From: Icerya purchasi
Lineage: Eukaryota > Arthropoda > Insecta > Hemiptera > Monophlebidae
Reading direction: 5' to 3'
DNA: 64,000 nucleotides
Assembly (NCBI GenBank): GCA_039619475.1
Contig: CM077115.1
Location: 420,926,557-420,990,556, forward strand
Of the stretch, positions 10,532-21,444 are shown one piece after another. The first letter of the stretch is position 1. Each line of letters opens with the position of its first letter. The position numbers and the translations under genes are program-made. The notes under the pieces were generated by a model. That model had not been told where the DNA came from, did not search any database, and saw nothing but the letters and a program-made list of their open reading frames with translations.

Positions 10532-12859
10532 TATTCTAAAAGAACGTGTCAAATATGCTCTATTAGTTCAAAGTACATCAGTAAAAATTCCCCTACAAGA
10601 AGAAATTAGTAATAATATCTGTTGGATATAATTAATTAATAATTTTCTTATAGTGCCATACTCAGCTTCTGAGCGTCGGCGACTATCTATTTGTACATCT
10701 CAGCTGTACAGATATAGGTAGTGAACTAGGCAACTTTAATATGCAACGCGAGTGTACACACGCAAGACTACATTCGGAACTGATAGTAGCAGCTTGTTAT
10801 CGCGCTACGAGTGCAGTCCCGTGTGTGTCTGCTGTGTACTGACCTAGCGCGCATATGATGTACGCGGTGGTTTGCCATTGCCTTCCACGTGATTATTAGC
10901 GAATATTTTATCTTTAATAGTGCCCCTAAAAATTGTCTAAAAGAAGAAGGAGGAGTATGAGCGTATTATTCTGATTCAAACGATGTAATGCATGGTTTAT
11001 TCGGCGCTAAGTTATTTTAAATCATCTGCACGATATTTTCACAAATAAAATTTAATAGGTGCTAACATTTTCTGATTTCAATATGATGGCGAATTCTTTT
11101 GATATGACCTAGAATATTTTTAAATGAATCAAAAATACAATTAAATATAAAATTTCTATACATGCTGGTTAAATAATAAATTAATAATATTATAGCTTAA
11201 TAATTACTAAAATAAACATGTAATGTGTATTATCAACTATAATTTATAATCATGAAGTAAGTCGAACATTATTAAATGAAAATAAATAAACAAACTAATA
11301 TTTCCTGGGCTTGGTACATGCAAAAAATCGATAGACCTCAATACAATACCTCTAATGTTACTGCGGTGCATTTATAATTTGTGATGTTTGAAAACCATTT
11401 GTTGACATATAGTAACGAAAAATTATAAAATTTAAAAATTTTTATTTATTCATAAGTTACTTTTTAGTAAAATTTTTCACTTCTATATTATTGTTAACGT
11501 CGACCAACTATCACCGTTGATGGTTTTATTTGTATTTTAAAAATGAAGATAAATATTTCTGAAACATTTAAATATTCCCGCAAAATTCTACGAAGATGTA
11601 ATACAGTTACTATTATGTGACTTTTTTTTTTGTCTTTTTTGAGGATTCACTGAAATTACTTTAACGTTTTTTTAAGAGAAAACATTATTACGGTGATATA
11701 TTTAAACTTAAAATTTTGCATATCGAACACAGTTTAAACATTCTCGAAGTGCCAAAAATCTCAAGAACAGATATTTTTTTTAAAAATTCTGCGCAATTAA
11801 TGCTTTTAGTAGATGGAGTATGGATCTTACTCGTAATTAATTGTCGGTTTCCCTCCGATTTTTGTCAAGAATAAATATGAGGATGGAAGCAAAACTTTTT
11901 ATTATTAAAAGTAACAAACAATACTTTTAAATAAAATCTGAAATTTAGTTAGATTTTTGTTTTTTCAAGTGTACCTGAGATCAGTACTCTTTTTCTAAAA
12001 TCGGTCGTAGTAGGAAATTGTTGTCTAGATCGGCTAATGTTTTTTACAAATTTTTATTGAAATAACACAAATGGGTATGTAATTATCAGGGCCGTATTAA
12101 AAGTGTTTTTTTTTTTGCCATGGAGAGTGTTGTTTATATACATATGTATGTGTATTATTATAAAATGTATTTATTTATAAATAGTACGCTGAAGCCTTGT
12201 GACGACCAATTATTGCATGTACAAAATTTGAACAAACTACATTAAAAACAAAAGAAAACAAAACGAAAAATAAACAAAAAAACACTTTTGATATAGATAT
12301 GTAGAAATATATAACTTTAAATATATTAAAAAAACCTTTAATTACAACTTGTATTTTAATAAGTTATTATTATTATTTAATTGCAGTAGCTTATGCAAAA
12401 AAATTTTTGGTAAGATTATTTTTTTATCTATTCACTTATTTTTTTTTTTCTATTTTTTTCCTGATAAATGAAGTTCCTTATTAGTTTGAAATTCAAAACA
12501 AAACTAATTTAAAAAGAAGATACAAAAAAACAAACAGAGGAATTCACGAAAATTTCAATCTTCTTTTTTTTTTGCCAAAAATTAAAAGTAGAAAAAATCT
12601 GTTAGATTTCAATAAGCTTTATGGAATAAACATATTCTGAATTTCAGTCCATTTAAACCAAGCGGCCAATATTTGGCAGACATTTCGTGGGGGAGTTGAA
12701 TCATAAAAATCCCCCTCAGTTAGCATTTCGATTCTTTATAGAAGAAAATAATTTTTCAAGCGATATAAGAACAAAGAGGAGGTAAATGATTAATTTATTA
12801 AATTACGAATAATACCTAATTTCTCAGATTTTTATTGATTTGACGACGATACCATAAAT
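10532..12859. other. A+T-rich stretch with no gene; CpG-bearing patch at 10.67-10.92 kb
   Basis: Mostly A+T-rich sequence without recognisable coding. A patch at about 10,670-10,920 is clearly richer in CpG and C+G. It contains GCGGTGGTTTGCCATTGCC, a motif I associate with dispersed insect repeats but cannot assign. The patch is probably an old repeat. Confidence 0.35.
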
Positions 12860-13446
12860 ATAATATTAATTAAAGAAAAAATACAATTGGAAACTCCATT
12901 AGAGTACAATAACTCACAAACAACTCCAGAAGATCTCAAACAGAAGGCGAGTGAGGTGATTAACAGATACGAAGATTTCGCAAAGGCGTATACAGATGGA
13001 TCTAAGGCTTGTACAGGTAAATATTAAAAAGTTGATATAAAATTAATACAACGTTCTTAAAAAAACATTAAGCCCCACAGTCGAACCATGGTGGTCACTG
13101 GGGGGAATATCCCGGCACGGTTTTAAGATTCTTAATCGGTTGCGAACTGGTCACGTCACTGTCTCGCACAGTCATATAATCAGCAAATCTTCGCCTCCAA
13201 CTATGCACTTCCTTTGCGGCTAGGCTGTTATACCGACAGTTCCACACATACTTCTCAAATGTCCAAAGTTCGCCACGTTCCGGATGCAACATGGCCTACC
13301 CAGTAACATAATACTACAACTAACGTCACAAGAGTTATAGCCTTCGTTAGAATGAGTGGTTTGACCCAACATATATAAGTTACTTTCGTATACGTGCTGT
13401 AATAACCTTAGTAGTTATTAATGACGTATATAAAAAAAAAAAAAAG
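12860..13446 (+). mobile_element. F2-related LINE 3' fragment with RNase H remains
   Basis: On the plus strand KQKASEVINRYEDF and AKAYTDGSKACTG (about 12,940-13,018) give the first RNase H motif (YTDGS). After a deletion of most of the RNase H domain, the frame resumes with GISRHGFKILNRLRTGHV (about 13,100-13,150) and VPHILLKCPKF (about 13,235-13,270), the post-RNase H RLR-GH and Cys/His-rich end. The 3' UTR ends at a GTATATA-A14 tail (13,430-13,446). Its last bases (ATAACCTTAGTAGTTATTA) resemble the 3' end of F2 at 17.65 kb, so the two are probably related families. A frame-breaking stop lies in the Cys-rich part. Confidence 0.65.
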
Positions 13447-13689
13447 TTCAATAAACATATAACCGAAATAAATATAACAGCTTATTTAAAAAAAGGCTTT
13501 ATTTACAGATTACTTAATTTTCAAGTACTATGCAAATCCGTACCAAAGAATCAAAATACTTCAAAGTAAGATACAGTTTATTATAATATACTTCACTGAT
13601 TTATAAATTTCTTATATAAGTTTCAATTTTCTGTGTTTTTCGCTGAAACGATTCAAGACCGTCTCAAAAGTTATGCTGTTTTCGACTAT

Positions 13690-15335
13690 ATTTCATTCTC
13701 TATATTATGTAGAAAAGACATATGCGAAAATCTATTTTGGAGCATAGTTCTTAATTACGTTTTTATTCGCCTCATTTCGCGGAGCTCACTGGAAGCGCCA
13801 ACGCTGCTAGGAGCAGTTTGTACCAGTCAGGACAAAATTCTTTTTTAATATAATTTCCACATTTTTTAAACTGGAGCATGATTTTCATTATTGTAGCTTC
13901 CGCATTTAGTGCCAAAGGATCAGTTTTTAAAATTGTCTTGTAATAATTAATAAAATTATTTGCTTTCTCCACATCTAATTTAAGAAATGCGTCTATTGCC
14001 TTTGCTAATGGTAGGTTTTCAAACCACAGTTTTAAGTTGGCATTTATGTGTTGTCTATAACCTGGTTACAAATATTTATTTTCCAGTAGTCCTTGGGTTG
14101 CGTGTCGAATGGCAAATCCAAAGTTTTACTTTTACTGACAGTTGTTTCGGTGTAAAAGTCTTTTTCTATGCGTCTCCTTCTTGAAATTCTAGTAGGTTCT
14201 AGTGATATTTTTATGTTTTTCAGCAAATAGCTCGATGTCTTTATAAATTTTAAACTCGTTTCTAGATTCATCAAAAGTTTGTTTTGTACTTGCTATTAAA
14301 TCACTAGCTTGGTTTATAATTGCATTTTAAGTTTGAAAAAATTTGCTCAGTACATTTACTGTACCAAGAACGAAGTGAAGTATATGCAAAGATACTATAA
14401 ACTCTGATTTTTCTATGGTATTTAGCTATCCCAGTGCTTCTAGAGCGTGTTTGTCACGATTATCTGTAATCTCTTCTTCTAAAGTCAACTTAATCGCTTC
14501 ATAATTGGTCAATACTGCCTTGCAATTTTCAAAATTACAATTCCATCATGTAATACTTAAACTTCCCATTTCGCGACTTGTATTTATTTCTAGGGACTTT
14601 TGTATCTTTTTAAGATTAGCATGATGGCCAGGATGTGAAAAATGTTCGTATAATGATTCGATTTCGTTGAAAAAAGTTTTTGCTAACGAAATATTTGCGC
14701 ATGAATCAACAACCACCAGATTTAGCTTATGCACTAAACAACGGACATATATGACATCAGGATGAAATTTTGTAATAATCGCTTGCAAGCCTCCACATTT
14801 TCCAGATATGACGCTGGCGCCGTCATAAAATTGAGCACTAATCGGAATCTCACCTAATTGCTTTTTATTCAATGCTTCTAAAATTAGCGTAGCCATGCGC
14901 ACCTCTAGACGTAGAACGATTGATAAAACAAATTCATAAATCATTTTACAATGTTTAACCCGACTGCGCATCTGATGGTGATTGACAGTTGTTCTTCTTT
15001 GTAGCATCTCACCTCATCTGCACTCAAGGAAAAAAAAACACATTCTCCTATCACTTCTTTTACCATTTCTTTCATAGTTAGGCATGCTGTTATTTCAATG
15101 ATTTCATTTTGAATGTCTAAGCCGTAATAATTAAAATGTTTTCAAAGTGAAGAAAAAATTTTTTGTCGTGTTCTGAAAAAAATTGAGAAATTTCCAAGAA
15201 CAGAGACAAAAATTTAAAAAAATAGATTTTCTGTTTATGTGCGATAAAAATAGCCCGATGCAGTGATATAAAGAAAATATTCGCAAATCACAGACAGACA
15301 CTACAGTTTTATACATTAGCATAGACATAGCTATA
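13690..15335 (-). pseudogene. hAT-family transposase (ZMYM/DUF4371-like), broken
   Basis: Read on the minus strand. N-terminal part: HRAIFIAHKQ (about 15,260), FLEISQFFSEHDKKFF (about 15,180) and DIQNEIIEITACLT (about 15,090), then ADEVRCYKEEQLSITIR in another frame (about 15,010-14,960). The catalytic core shows QFYDGASVISGKCGG (about 14,830) and YVRCLVHKLNLVVVDS (about 14,740-14,690). Later come RISRRRRIEKDFYTE (about 14,190) and the C-terminal dimerisation region LAALALPVSSA (about 13,790), followed in another frame by MRRIKT-LRTMLQNRFSHM and IENEI (about 13,770-13,690). The CERSFS part of the dimerisation motif appears deleted. Several frameshifts make this a relic. Proteins of this type cut and paste DNA with 8-bp target duplications. 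Host genes of the ZMYM group derive from the same source, but the decay argues against a host gene. Confidence 0.75.
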
Positions 15336-15652
15336 GATATAGATATACATAGTCACACAAGATATCTAACAGTGCTGACTTTCAGTTATTTAAAAGTTTT
15401 CTCTTCTCCTAGTGAGACGGTGCAACTTACTCCGACGTGAAGTGAATACGGTCTGAAAGTAGTCACTCGGGGAGCTTTTAAATAATCAAAAGCCAATACT
15501 AATATCTACTTAGTCTACCGCTGCTGTAAAACGTTGCCAGATGGCCTACATGCACATAGGAAATTATTGTGATAATCACGGTATCAATTTTGAAGTACAT
15601 TGTACTTTTACACTTTTCAAGTTTTTCTCCGTGTAGCATTTAGACGATTTTT

Positions 15653-15720
15653 CTAGAGGAGGCAACCGGTTTTCTAGGGTGGGCAGTGTCCAGCCTTGCC
15701 CCCCTCTAGTTGCGCCCATG
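15653..15720 (-). repeat. Inverted-repeat structure, possible 5' terminus of the hAT element
   Basis: On the plus strand CTAGAGGAGGCAA (15,653-15,665) and TTGCCCCCCTCTAG (15,696-15,709) form an imperfect hairpin. Read on the minus strand, the outer edge is CATGGGCGCAACTAGAGG, which resembles the G-rich ends of hAT elements. It lies upstream of the broken hAT transposase in the right direction. No matching opposite end or duplication was found, so the pairing is an inference. Confidence 0.35.
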
Positions 15721-16149
15721 TTTGTACTTACTAAGAGTTTGCCTAAACGGTCCCGGTGTGGGATAGAGAAGAAGTTGAGAAACGTCCTAGTGTCGAAATT
15801 ATTTACTTTTATAAGATTTGTTGGGTATCTTGGTGGTCGACTATTAGTTACCAATTGGCCAATGTCGCTTACGGTTACGAGTTGGCTAATTACTCCGAGA
15901 CGCATTTTCGTAAGTACCCTAAAATAGTTACGAGTTAACGTCCGCCCTTATGTTGTAATTTTGAAATAATGGCGCGAGTATATTTTTTATTGTTAATTGC
16001 ATTGAATTTACGGCTTAAAACACAAATAATCATTAAATTTAGATTTTTAAAGTAATCCATAATTAGCAAAGCGGTTACGTTAAAAAATAAATAAATTGTA
16101 TAGCATAGAGTGAAAATTATGTACTCGTTAAAAACTAATTAGCGTGAAA
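15721..16149. other. No recognised feature
   Basis: A+T-rich sequence between the hAT relic and the Tc1 relic. Short open frames here have no recognisable content. Confidence 0.4.
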
Positions 16150-17085
16150 TACGGTAACATTAATATTCGGACATAGGTAAATACGATGAATTATGATCAT
16201 TAGATGAAACAGTTGTCTTTTATTATTGTGAATTTAAAAAAAAAAGATTTGTACAATAAACCTTCTTGAAGACTTATTTAAAAGCAAAATGAAATATTAA
16301 GAAGTAATATTACAACTACAATGAAAAAGAAAACATCTCTACAAATAGTAATGCAACATTAATATTCAGACATAAAGTAAAAATGCAATAATTGAATAAG
16401 CCGAAATGATGATTTACTAGTATTTGAAATGTAAGCCTTCACTAGCTCTAATGATAGAGAGGCTAGTAGTCGTGGCAATGATGAAAGTAAATTTATCTCA
16501 GATAATCTAATGGAATTTTGTTGCGTTCTTCTACAGACGATGTTTTAGTTGAAATTGGTTGAAAACTGACGTTGACGAATTTTGCTGTGCAAATAATGCC
16601 ACGAATTTCCAATCGGATTACAGTCCGGTGACTGAGATGCTATTTTCAATACTTATGAAACTTTATATAACAATCGTTGACGTGTTTTATATTGTATTTT
16701 AGGTCATTGCCTTGATGTAAAACGAACGACGCCTTCATTTATTCGGTAAATTGATATGTAGATCTAGCAATCCGCGAATTATAACCATTATTTTTAATAA
16801 TTTTACGAATCGTTTGAACAGAAATTTCTTTCCGAGTCTGTCCGTACAGCTCAAAAATCAATTTTGAGGCATTCACTTTCAAATCTTTTTGTCATTATTC
16901 GCATGATAAATTTTTCATCTTGAACCGAAAACTTTTCTAATTATCCCATGCTTTACTGAATAATTTCGATTCTATTTTCCTTCTGGAAACATTTAATTAC
17001 ATTATAAACTGTACTTCTCGGCTCGGCAAGTAAAGAAACTATTTTATTTACTGACATAGCTTTTTCGTGGTATTCAAAATTACGT
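16150..17085 (-). mobile_element. Tc1-like transposon, internally deleted relic
   Basis: Minus strand. Helix-turn-helix region SVNKIVSLLAEPRSTVYNVI (about 17,050-16,990), then EISVQTIRKIIKNNGYNSRI (about 16,830-16,770). The sequence then jumps to SFVLHQGNDLKYNIKHV (about 16,730-16,680), the second catalytic region with QDND changed to QGND, and then SQSPDCNPIGNSWHYL (about 16,640-16,600), the third catalytic region with Asp kept. The part with the first Asp is deleted. At the left edge AATATTCGGACATAGGTAA (near 16,163) matches the inner part of the terminal repeat of the Tc1 element at 42.7 kb, and a similar stretch lies near 16,357. The upper end runs into a TA microsatellite. Confidence 0.7.
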
Positions 17086-17100
17086 CCAAAAACAAAAACA

Positions 17101-17126
17101 ATATATATATATATATATATATATAT
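17101..17126. repeat. (AT)n microsatellite
   Basis: Thirteen AT units. It sits where the upper terminal repeat of the Tc1 relic would be expected. Confidence 0.9.
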
Positions 17127-17633
17127 GGATCAGTGACAAATCCACGGGGGAGCACTTTACTCCCCAAACAACCAAAAACTCAAAATCTGTTACAACAGAG
17201 AAACTTAATTTATACTATAAAAGATTTGTATATGGATTTAATTATAACTAATATTTAATACTGTTTACGATAAAACTATTAATGTTACGTTTTTATTATA
17301 TTTTAAACGTAACCGCCATCGGCCTTTTATCCTTTTTTATTTATTTTTTATTTTTATTTTGCAATGTAAATGAAAATAGTTCAATGAGAAACAAATATAT
17401 TTTTTTAATTTGCTTACGGGGAAAGAATTTGGATCGGATTACTAACAAAAATTTAAAAAAAGTAAAGTCTAATAAAAATACTATCTTTCTATTCTTTCTA
17501 ATAATTTACCATTTAAATTCTAAACTACCATATTTTGTTTTATTTTTTATCTAAAAATAAAACAAAATTTAAATTAAACTGTAATAATTATGTATTTTTG
17601 AAACATTTTTAAATTTCTGAAGAGGTCGCTATT
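17127..17633. other. No recognised gene
   Basis: Very A+T-rich. The 90-codon open frame at 17,282-17,554 (plus) is Phe/Leu/Lys/Asn-rich as expected from composition and is not taken as a gene. CAGTGACAAATCCACGGGG near 17,131 resembles a hAT end but has no partner. Confidence 0.4.
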
Positions 17634-17705
17634 TTCTTTTTTTTTTCTTACCATGAGCCGCGTATAACTGCATAGGTCATTACGGCATACGGCAATTACC
17701 AAAGT

Positions 17706-18819
17706 TTAAATGACTGGAGCGATTTGGTTTGTTCTAATGTATGCCAAGGTTTGGGCGATCATTGCAGGAGCATTAGCGAGGATCTTTCGTAAAGAAAAAT
17801 TTAGGTTAAATGATGAGCGGGATGTTGCAAATTTAGTACACGTGGAAAGGATATGATGAACTGAGGGATAACACGGTCGGGAACAGAAAGGGCAGGTTGT
17901 AGGAAGTGAAGTTCGAAGTTCTGTCGAACACGTAGTCGTGAAATAAAGAAATGTGCCCAATTCTTAAGCGATTAATTATTATAAAGTCGCGCCAGGACAT
18001 ATTCTCCGGTGGCCAGCAAGGCTCCGTTGATGGTTTTATTGAGCTTAAAAAGGTGTTTTGGGGGGCCCAGTGTGACCTCCATTCCTGCTTAGACTTATGT
18101 TGGAGTAATCTCTTTATCGATGCTGGTTGAGCGACATCTGGGCTCACCGGACAGTAAGTTGCTGCCCGTGCAGCCACGTCTACCCTTTCATTGCCAGGTA
18201 CCCAAGTATGACCAGGACCCCATAAGTATGACACCTTACAATTTTCTTTCATGAGGTCAACCATGATCTGTTGGATTTGGCAAACCAGTGGGTCTTTTGA
18301 TTGTGAGCTGGGTGTAGAATAAAGCGATGCTATTGAATCTGTAATTATGAGGACTTTCTGTGGGTGCGGATTAACTAGGTAGATATGCTGTAAACAATAT
18401 AAGATACCGTATAACTCAGCGTCGAGTATTGTGCACCAATCACCTAGTCGAAATGATTAGACCGAGCCAAACGCTTCGACAGAACACGCTGCTGCCGCCT
18501 GGAGTGATATTGTATCCGGCTTTGCACCATCAGTATACACTGGCATATAGTCAATATACTTATCGATAGTTTGTGTTGTTTTTTCTAATGTATCTTGTAA
18601 ACTGTTTGTTTGAGCATAGGTAAGCAGGAATATACTTATGTCTACTTCTAGGTAGTTCCATGGTGCTAAAAGATTAGCTGGGTGCATTATGGGAAATTTT
18701 ATATTACTTTGGCGTAAGAAAACGAGGACTCCTGGTAAATGGATCATTTGGGAAACACGAGGAAGGAGGGCGGTTGAAAGAAGAGTGAGACTGGTTGCGT
18801 ATATGATAAGTAAGGACAT
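17706..18819 (-). pseudogene. F2 ORF2: RNase H and C-terminal Cys/His region (broken)
   Basis: RNase H would remove RNA from the cDNA hybrid. Motifs in order on the minus strand: MPVYTDGAKPD (first Asp, about 18,545), WCTILDAELYGI (Glu, about 18,430-18,400), LIITDSIASLYS (second Asp, about 18,350-18,310) and GPGHTWVPGNERVDVAA (His and last Asp, about 18,215-18,170). All catalytic residues are therefore readable, although the frame changes between blocks. Next come IINRLRIGHISLFH (about 17,975) and CPFCSRPC with HHILSTC (about 17,890-17,850), a zinc-knuckle-like tail. The end reads TLAYIRTNQIAPVI and a stop at 17,706. Confidence 0.75.
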
Positions 18820-18956
18820 CTAGTTGCGAATAGTAACTTCTGTAGAAGAAAAGAGGTGGGACACCAGACACAAGGCACATATGCTAAGAGAAGGAGAAGT
18901 CCTGTGGACACCAAAAATTGTTCTGAGGGCAGTATGATGGATGGGATCTAAAGAAT

Positions 18957-20630
18957 TTAGGACGGTTTGTTTGGCAGATGAGTACACCGGCACCCATAGT
19001 TGATTCGGGATAGGATTAAGGCTTTGTATATACTAAGAAGTAATTTCGGACGGATATTGCATTTTTTATTGGATAAGTATTTTAAGATAGCCATGGACTT
19101 CAAACATCCTGTTCTCAAGTTAGCCAGGTGGGAACGCCATGATAATTTTGAGTCAAATAGGAGACTAAGGAATTTGACATTTGATTTAAAAGGAATTGGT
19201 GAGTTATAAAGATCCAAGGATATGCCTGGGGTAATTTGACGCCCTCTGAAGAAATCTAGGCACACAGTTTTGGAGGAGGAGAAGATCATGCCATTGTCAT
19301 TGGACCAGGACTGTATTTTAAGGATCGTTTGTTGGAGTATGTTTTGGGCGTTAAGTGGAAGATTAGACGATAAGGATATGTTTAGGTTGTCGATGAACAG
19401 CCGGGCTGAAACGGGCAGTTTAATGCAGTCTGTTATATCATTTATGTAGAATATGAACAAGGTTGCGCTTAAGGCAGAGCCTTGTGGAATTCCATTCTCC
19501 GATGGAAAGATTTGTGATATCGACGAACCGATTCTCACATTAAATGTCCGGTTGTACAAATAACTTTGTATGTAACTTCCTGTATTACCGGTTATACCGA
19601 CAGACATTAGCTTCTTTAATAATCCATGCCGCCATACTCGATCGGAAGCTTTTTCAAGATCGAAAAAAATGGCATATAAGTGTTGTTGATTTTGGAAGCT
19701 TGTTAATATATTTTCTTTTGAAGGCTTAGTTCGACTGTAGACCTTGCTGTACGCCCTCCGGCTTGGGCCGAGGAAAGGATATTATTTTTTTCTAGGATAA
19801 AGATAAGGCGTCTGTTTACCATTTTTTCTAGTACTTTGACAATTACACTTGAAAGAGATATAGGTCTATAATTCACTGGGAGTGTGGAAGTTTTGTTTGG
19901 TTTTAGGATAGGAATTATTGTGGCTCAGTTCCAACAGTCTGGCATACTACCTGTTGTCCATATTTGATTATAAATGTGGAGTAAAAAGGATTTTGCATTT
20001 AGCGGAAGATACTTTAGCATAAATAGATATATAGAATCGGGTTCGGGTGCACTATTGGAACTGTGGTATTTTAATTGGAAGTTAAGTTCTGACATTATAA
20101 AGTTGCAATTGTATGAATTTACAGAAATAAAATTAAAATTTATTAGTGTCCGTTCTTGTATAGATTTTTTTACTTAAAAAGGTGGAGGAAAAGGAACAGG
20201 AAGAGAACTCTGCGTAGTAATGCTGAGCAAAAGAATTAGCAATATCTTGCGGGTTGGATATTACTGTGCCGTTGCTGATGAGTGATGCAGGAATGGGATT
20301 AGAATTAACACCGTTTATACTTTTTATTTTTGCCCATACATTGGGGAATGGATGTTATAAAAGTACACCAGGATTCTTGCTTCTTTTTACGTATCAATAT
20401 ACATGCAGCAGCTCGAAATTTTTTGAATGTAATGAGATTTAGCAAAGATTTTGTTGATTTATATTTCCTTAATGCTCTTTTACGTTGGCGGATAGCGACT
20501 GTTATTTCGTTACACCACCATGAGACCCAGGCGCTATTTGATTTTCTTTATGAAACAAGGTATTTCTCATATCTCGTATACGATATTACGTAATCATATA
20601 ATTTCTCTGACCAAAATGTCTCTCTGAATC
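18957..20630 (-). pseudogene. F2 ORF2: reverse transcriptase (broken)
   Basis: Minus strand. N-terminal linker SWWCNEITVAIRQRKRAL (about 20,520-20,470), IIPILKPNKTS and NYRPISLSSVIVKVLEKM (about 19,920-19,830), FFDLEKASDRVWRHGLLKKL (about 19,660-19,610; first catalytic Asp present), then a 216-residue open frame (19,607-18,957) with GIPQGSALSATLFIFYINDI and FIDN in place of the YADD box. The thumb has FLSLLFDSKLSWRSHL and LLLSIYKALILSRINYGC. The second Asp of the catalytic pair is Asn, so the enzyme would be dead. Stops occur in the N-terminal part. Confidence 0.8.
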
Positions 20631-20638
20631 CGTTCCTG

Positions 20639-20660
20639 ATATATATATATATATATATAC
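20639..20660. repeat. (AT)n microsatellite at the truncated end of F2
   Basis: Ten or so AT units between the truncated 5' edge of F2 and the neighbouring F3 insertion. Confidence 0.85.
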
Positions 20661-20690
20661 ATGTGTTGTCAGCTAATTGTAATAAATTTT

Positions 20691-20968
20691 AAGGAAACCA
20701 TACGAATGTAATTCTAACCACATACTTTTCGAATGCTCCACACTGTCGTCTGAACGTTTCCTTCTTTACTCTCAACTTCTGAGACTTAATATTCCTGCTC
20801 CCTATAGTGCTGCATCTGTTCTCTCCTTTCCTTCGTTAACTGTTGTCGCTCCCCTTGTATCCTTCATTGATGCGATATCTGACCGCGTACGAATCTGAAT
20901 AATTAATTTAGCAATACTTTCCTTTCTTGTCGAACATGGGTCAATGCTCTTTGTCAGCGAGTCCAAAG

Positions 20969-21005
<37 letters not shown>

Positions 21006-21012
21006 AAACCAT
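20691..21012 (+). mobile_element. Family F3 retroelement 3' end, copy b, with 11-bp target-site duplication
   Basis: The insert 20,702-21,001 is flanked by AAGGAAACCAT at 20,691-20,701 and 21,002-21,012. It encodes the C-terminus of a LINE protein: NHILFECSTLSSERF, a Cys/His pattern, then FIDAISDRVRI and a stop near 20,898. The 3' UTR ends GGGTCAATGCTCTTTGTCAG and CGAGTCCAAAG before a run of more than 30 A. The clean duplication and tail show target-primed reverse transcription with strong 5' truncation. It is the best preserved of four F3 ends here. Confidence 0.9.
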
Positions 21013-21249
21013 GTAATTTCTTAAACAGGAGGTAACTTTAAAGAGTGATTTTTTTCTTTTCCTTTTTTTTTCTTTTATTTATTTTTTTATTGAATTAATT
21101 AAAAATAAGAGTTATTTAATAATTATATTTTTTTTTGTTTTTGTATTCACACGTTTTTGTTTTTATTATTATTTTTTTATTTTTTTTTTTCGTTCCGTCA
21201 ACTATGTATACTCGTATTAACCCACCTCAAGTGAAATTTTTATATATTT

Positions 21250-21335
21250 GCAATGTATGGCAACGGGATTCGAACCAGATTTTTTCCAAAGTAAACATCA
21301 CTGCCTAACCATTTACGTCACGGTAGCTAGCGTAA
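21250..21335 (-). ncRNA. tRNA-like region, probably a SINE head
   Basis: On the minus strand an A-box-like GTGACGTAAATGG (21,321-21,309) and a B-box-like GGTTCGAATCC (21,276-21,266) lie about 45 bases apart, as in tRNA-derived SINEs. The cloverleaf stems do not close well, so a functional tRNA is unlikely. RNA polymerase III transcription is inferred only from the boxes. The flanks give no clear tail or duplication. Confidence 0.4.
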
Positions 21336-21444
21336 TCGCAGTTGCCTAGAAAAACAAAAAGATATTTCCAGTTTAAAAAGTAAAATATTTGCGTAACTGG
21401 AAAAAATAAACGGGTTTTCAGCGACTTCCAGATATAATTTTAAA

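Larger units (their letters stand above)
17634..20638 (-). mobile_element. Non-LTR retrotransposon F2 (5'-truncated, RT + RNase H)
   Basis: Minus strand, about 3.0 kb. Coding begins inside ORF2 near 20,629 with FWSEKLYDYV and SWWCNEITVAIRQRKRAL. It goes on through the reverse transcriptase (20,000-18,957) and RNase H (18,560-18,150) to a Cys/His-rich C-terminus (17,950-17,706). The 3' end is AATGACCTATGCAGTTATAC followed by GGTAAG and an A-rich tail, seen as T runs at 17,636-17,648 on the plus strand. The endonuclease and ORF1 are missing. The truncated 5' edge touches an AT microsatellite. The content fits the RNase H-bearing I-type LINEs of insects. No duplication was found. Confidence 0.8.

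Noticed and set aside
13095..13292. 65-codon minus-strand open frame
   Set aside because: It is the complement of the plus-strand LINE tail with RLRTGH and HILLKC motifs.
17131..17165. CAGTGACAAATCCACGGGG as a hAT end
   Set aside because: No partner end, and the inside forms only a small local hairpin.
17282..17554. 90-codon hydrophobic open frame
   Set aside because: Composition is what very A+T-rich DNA gives by chance (Phe, Leu, Ile, Asn, Lys).
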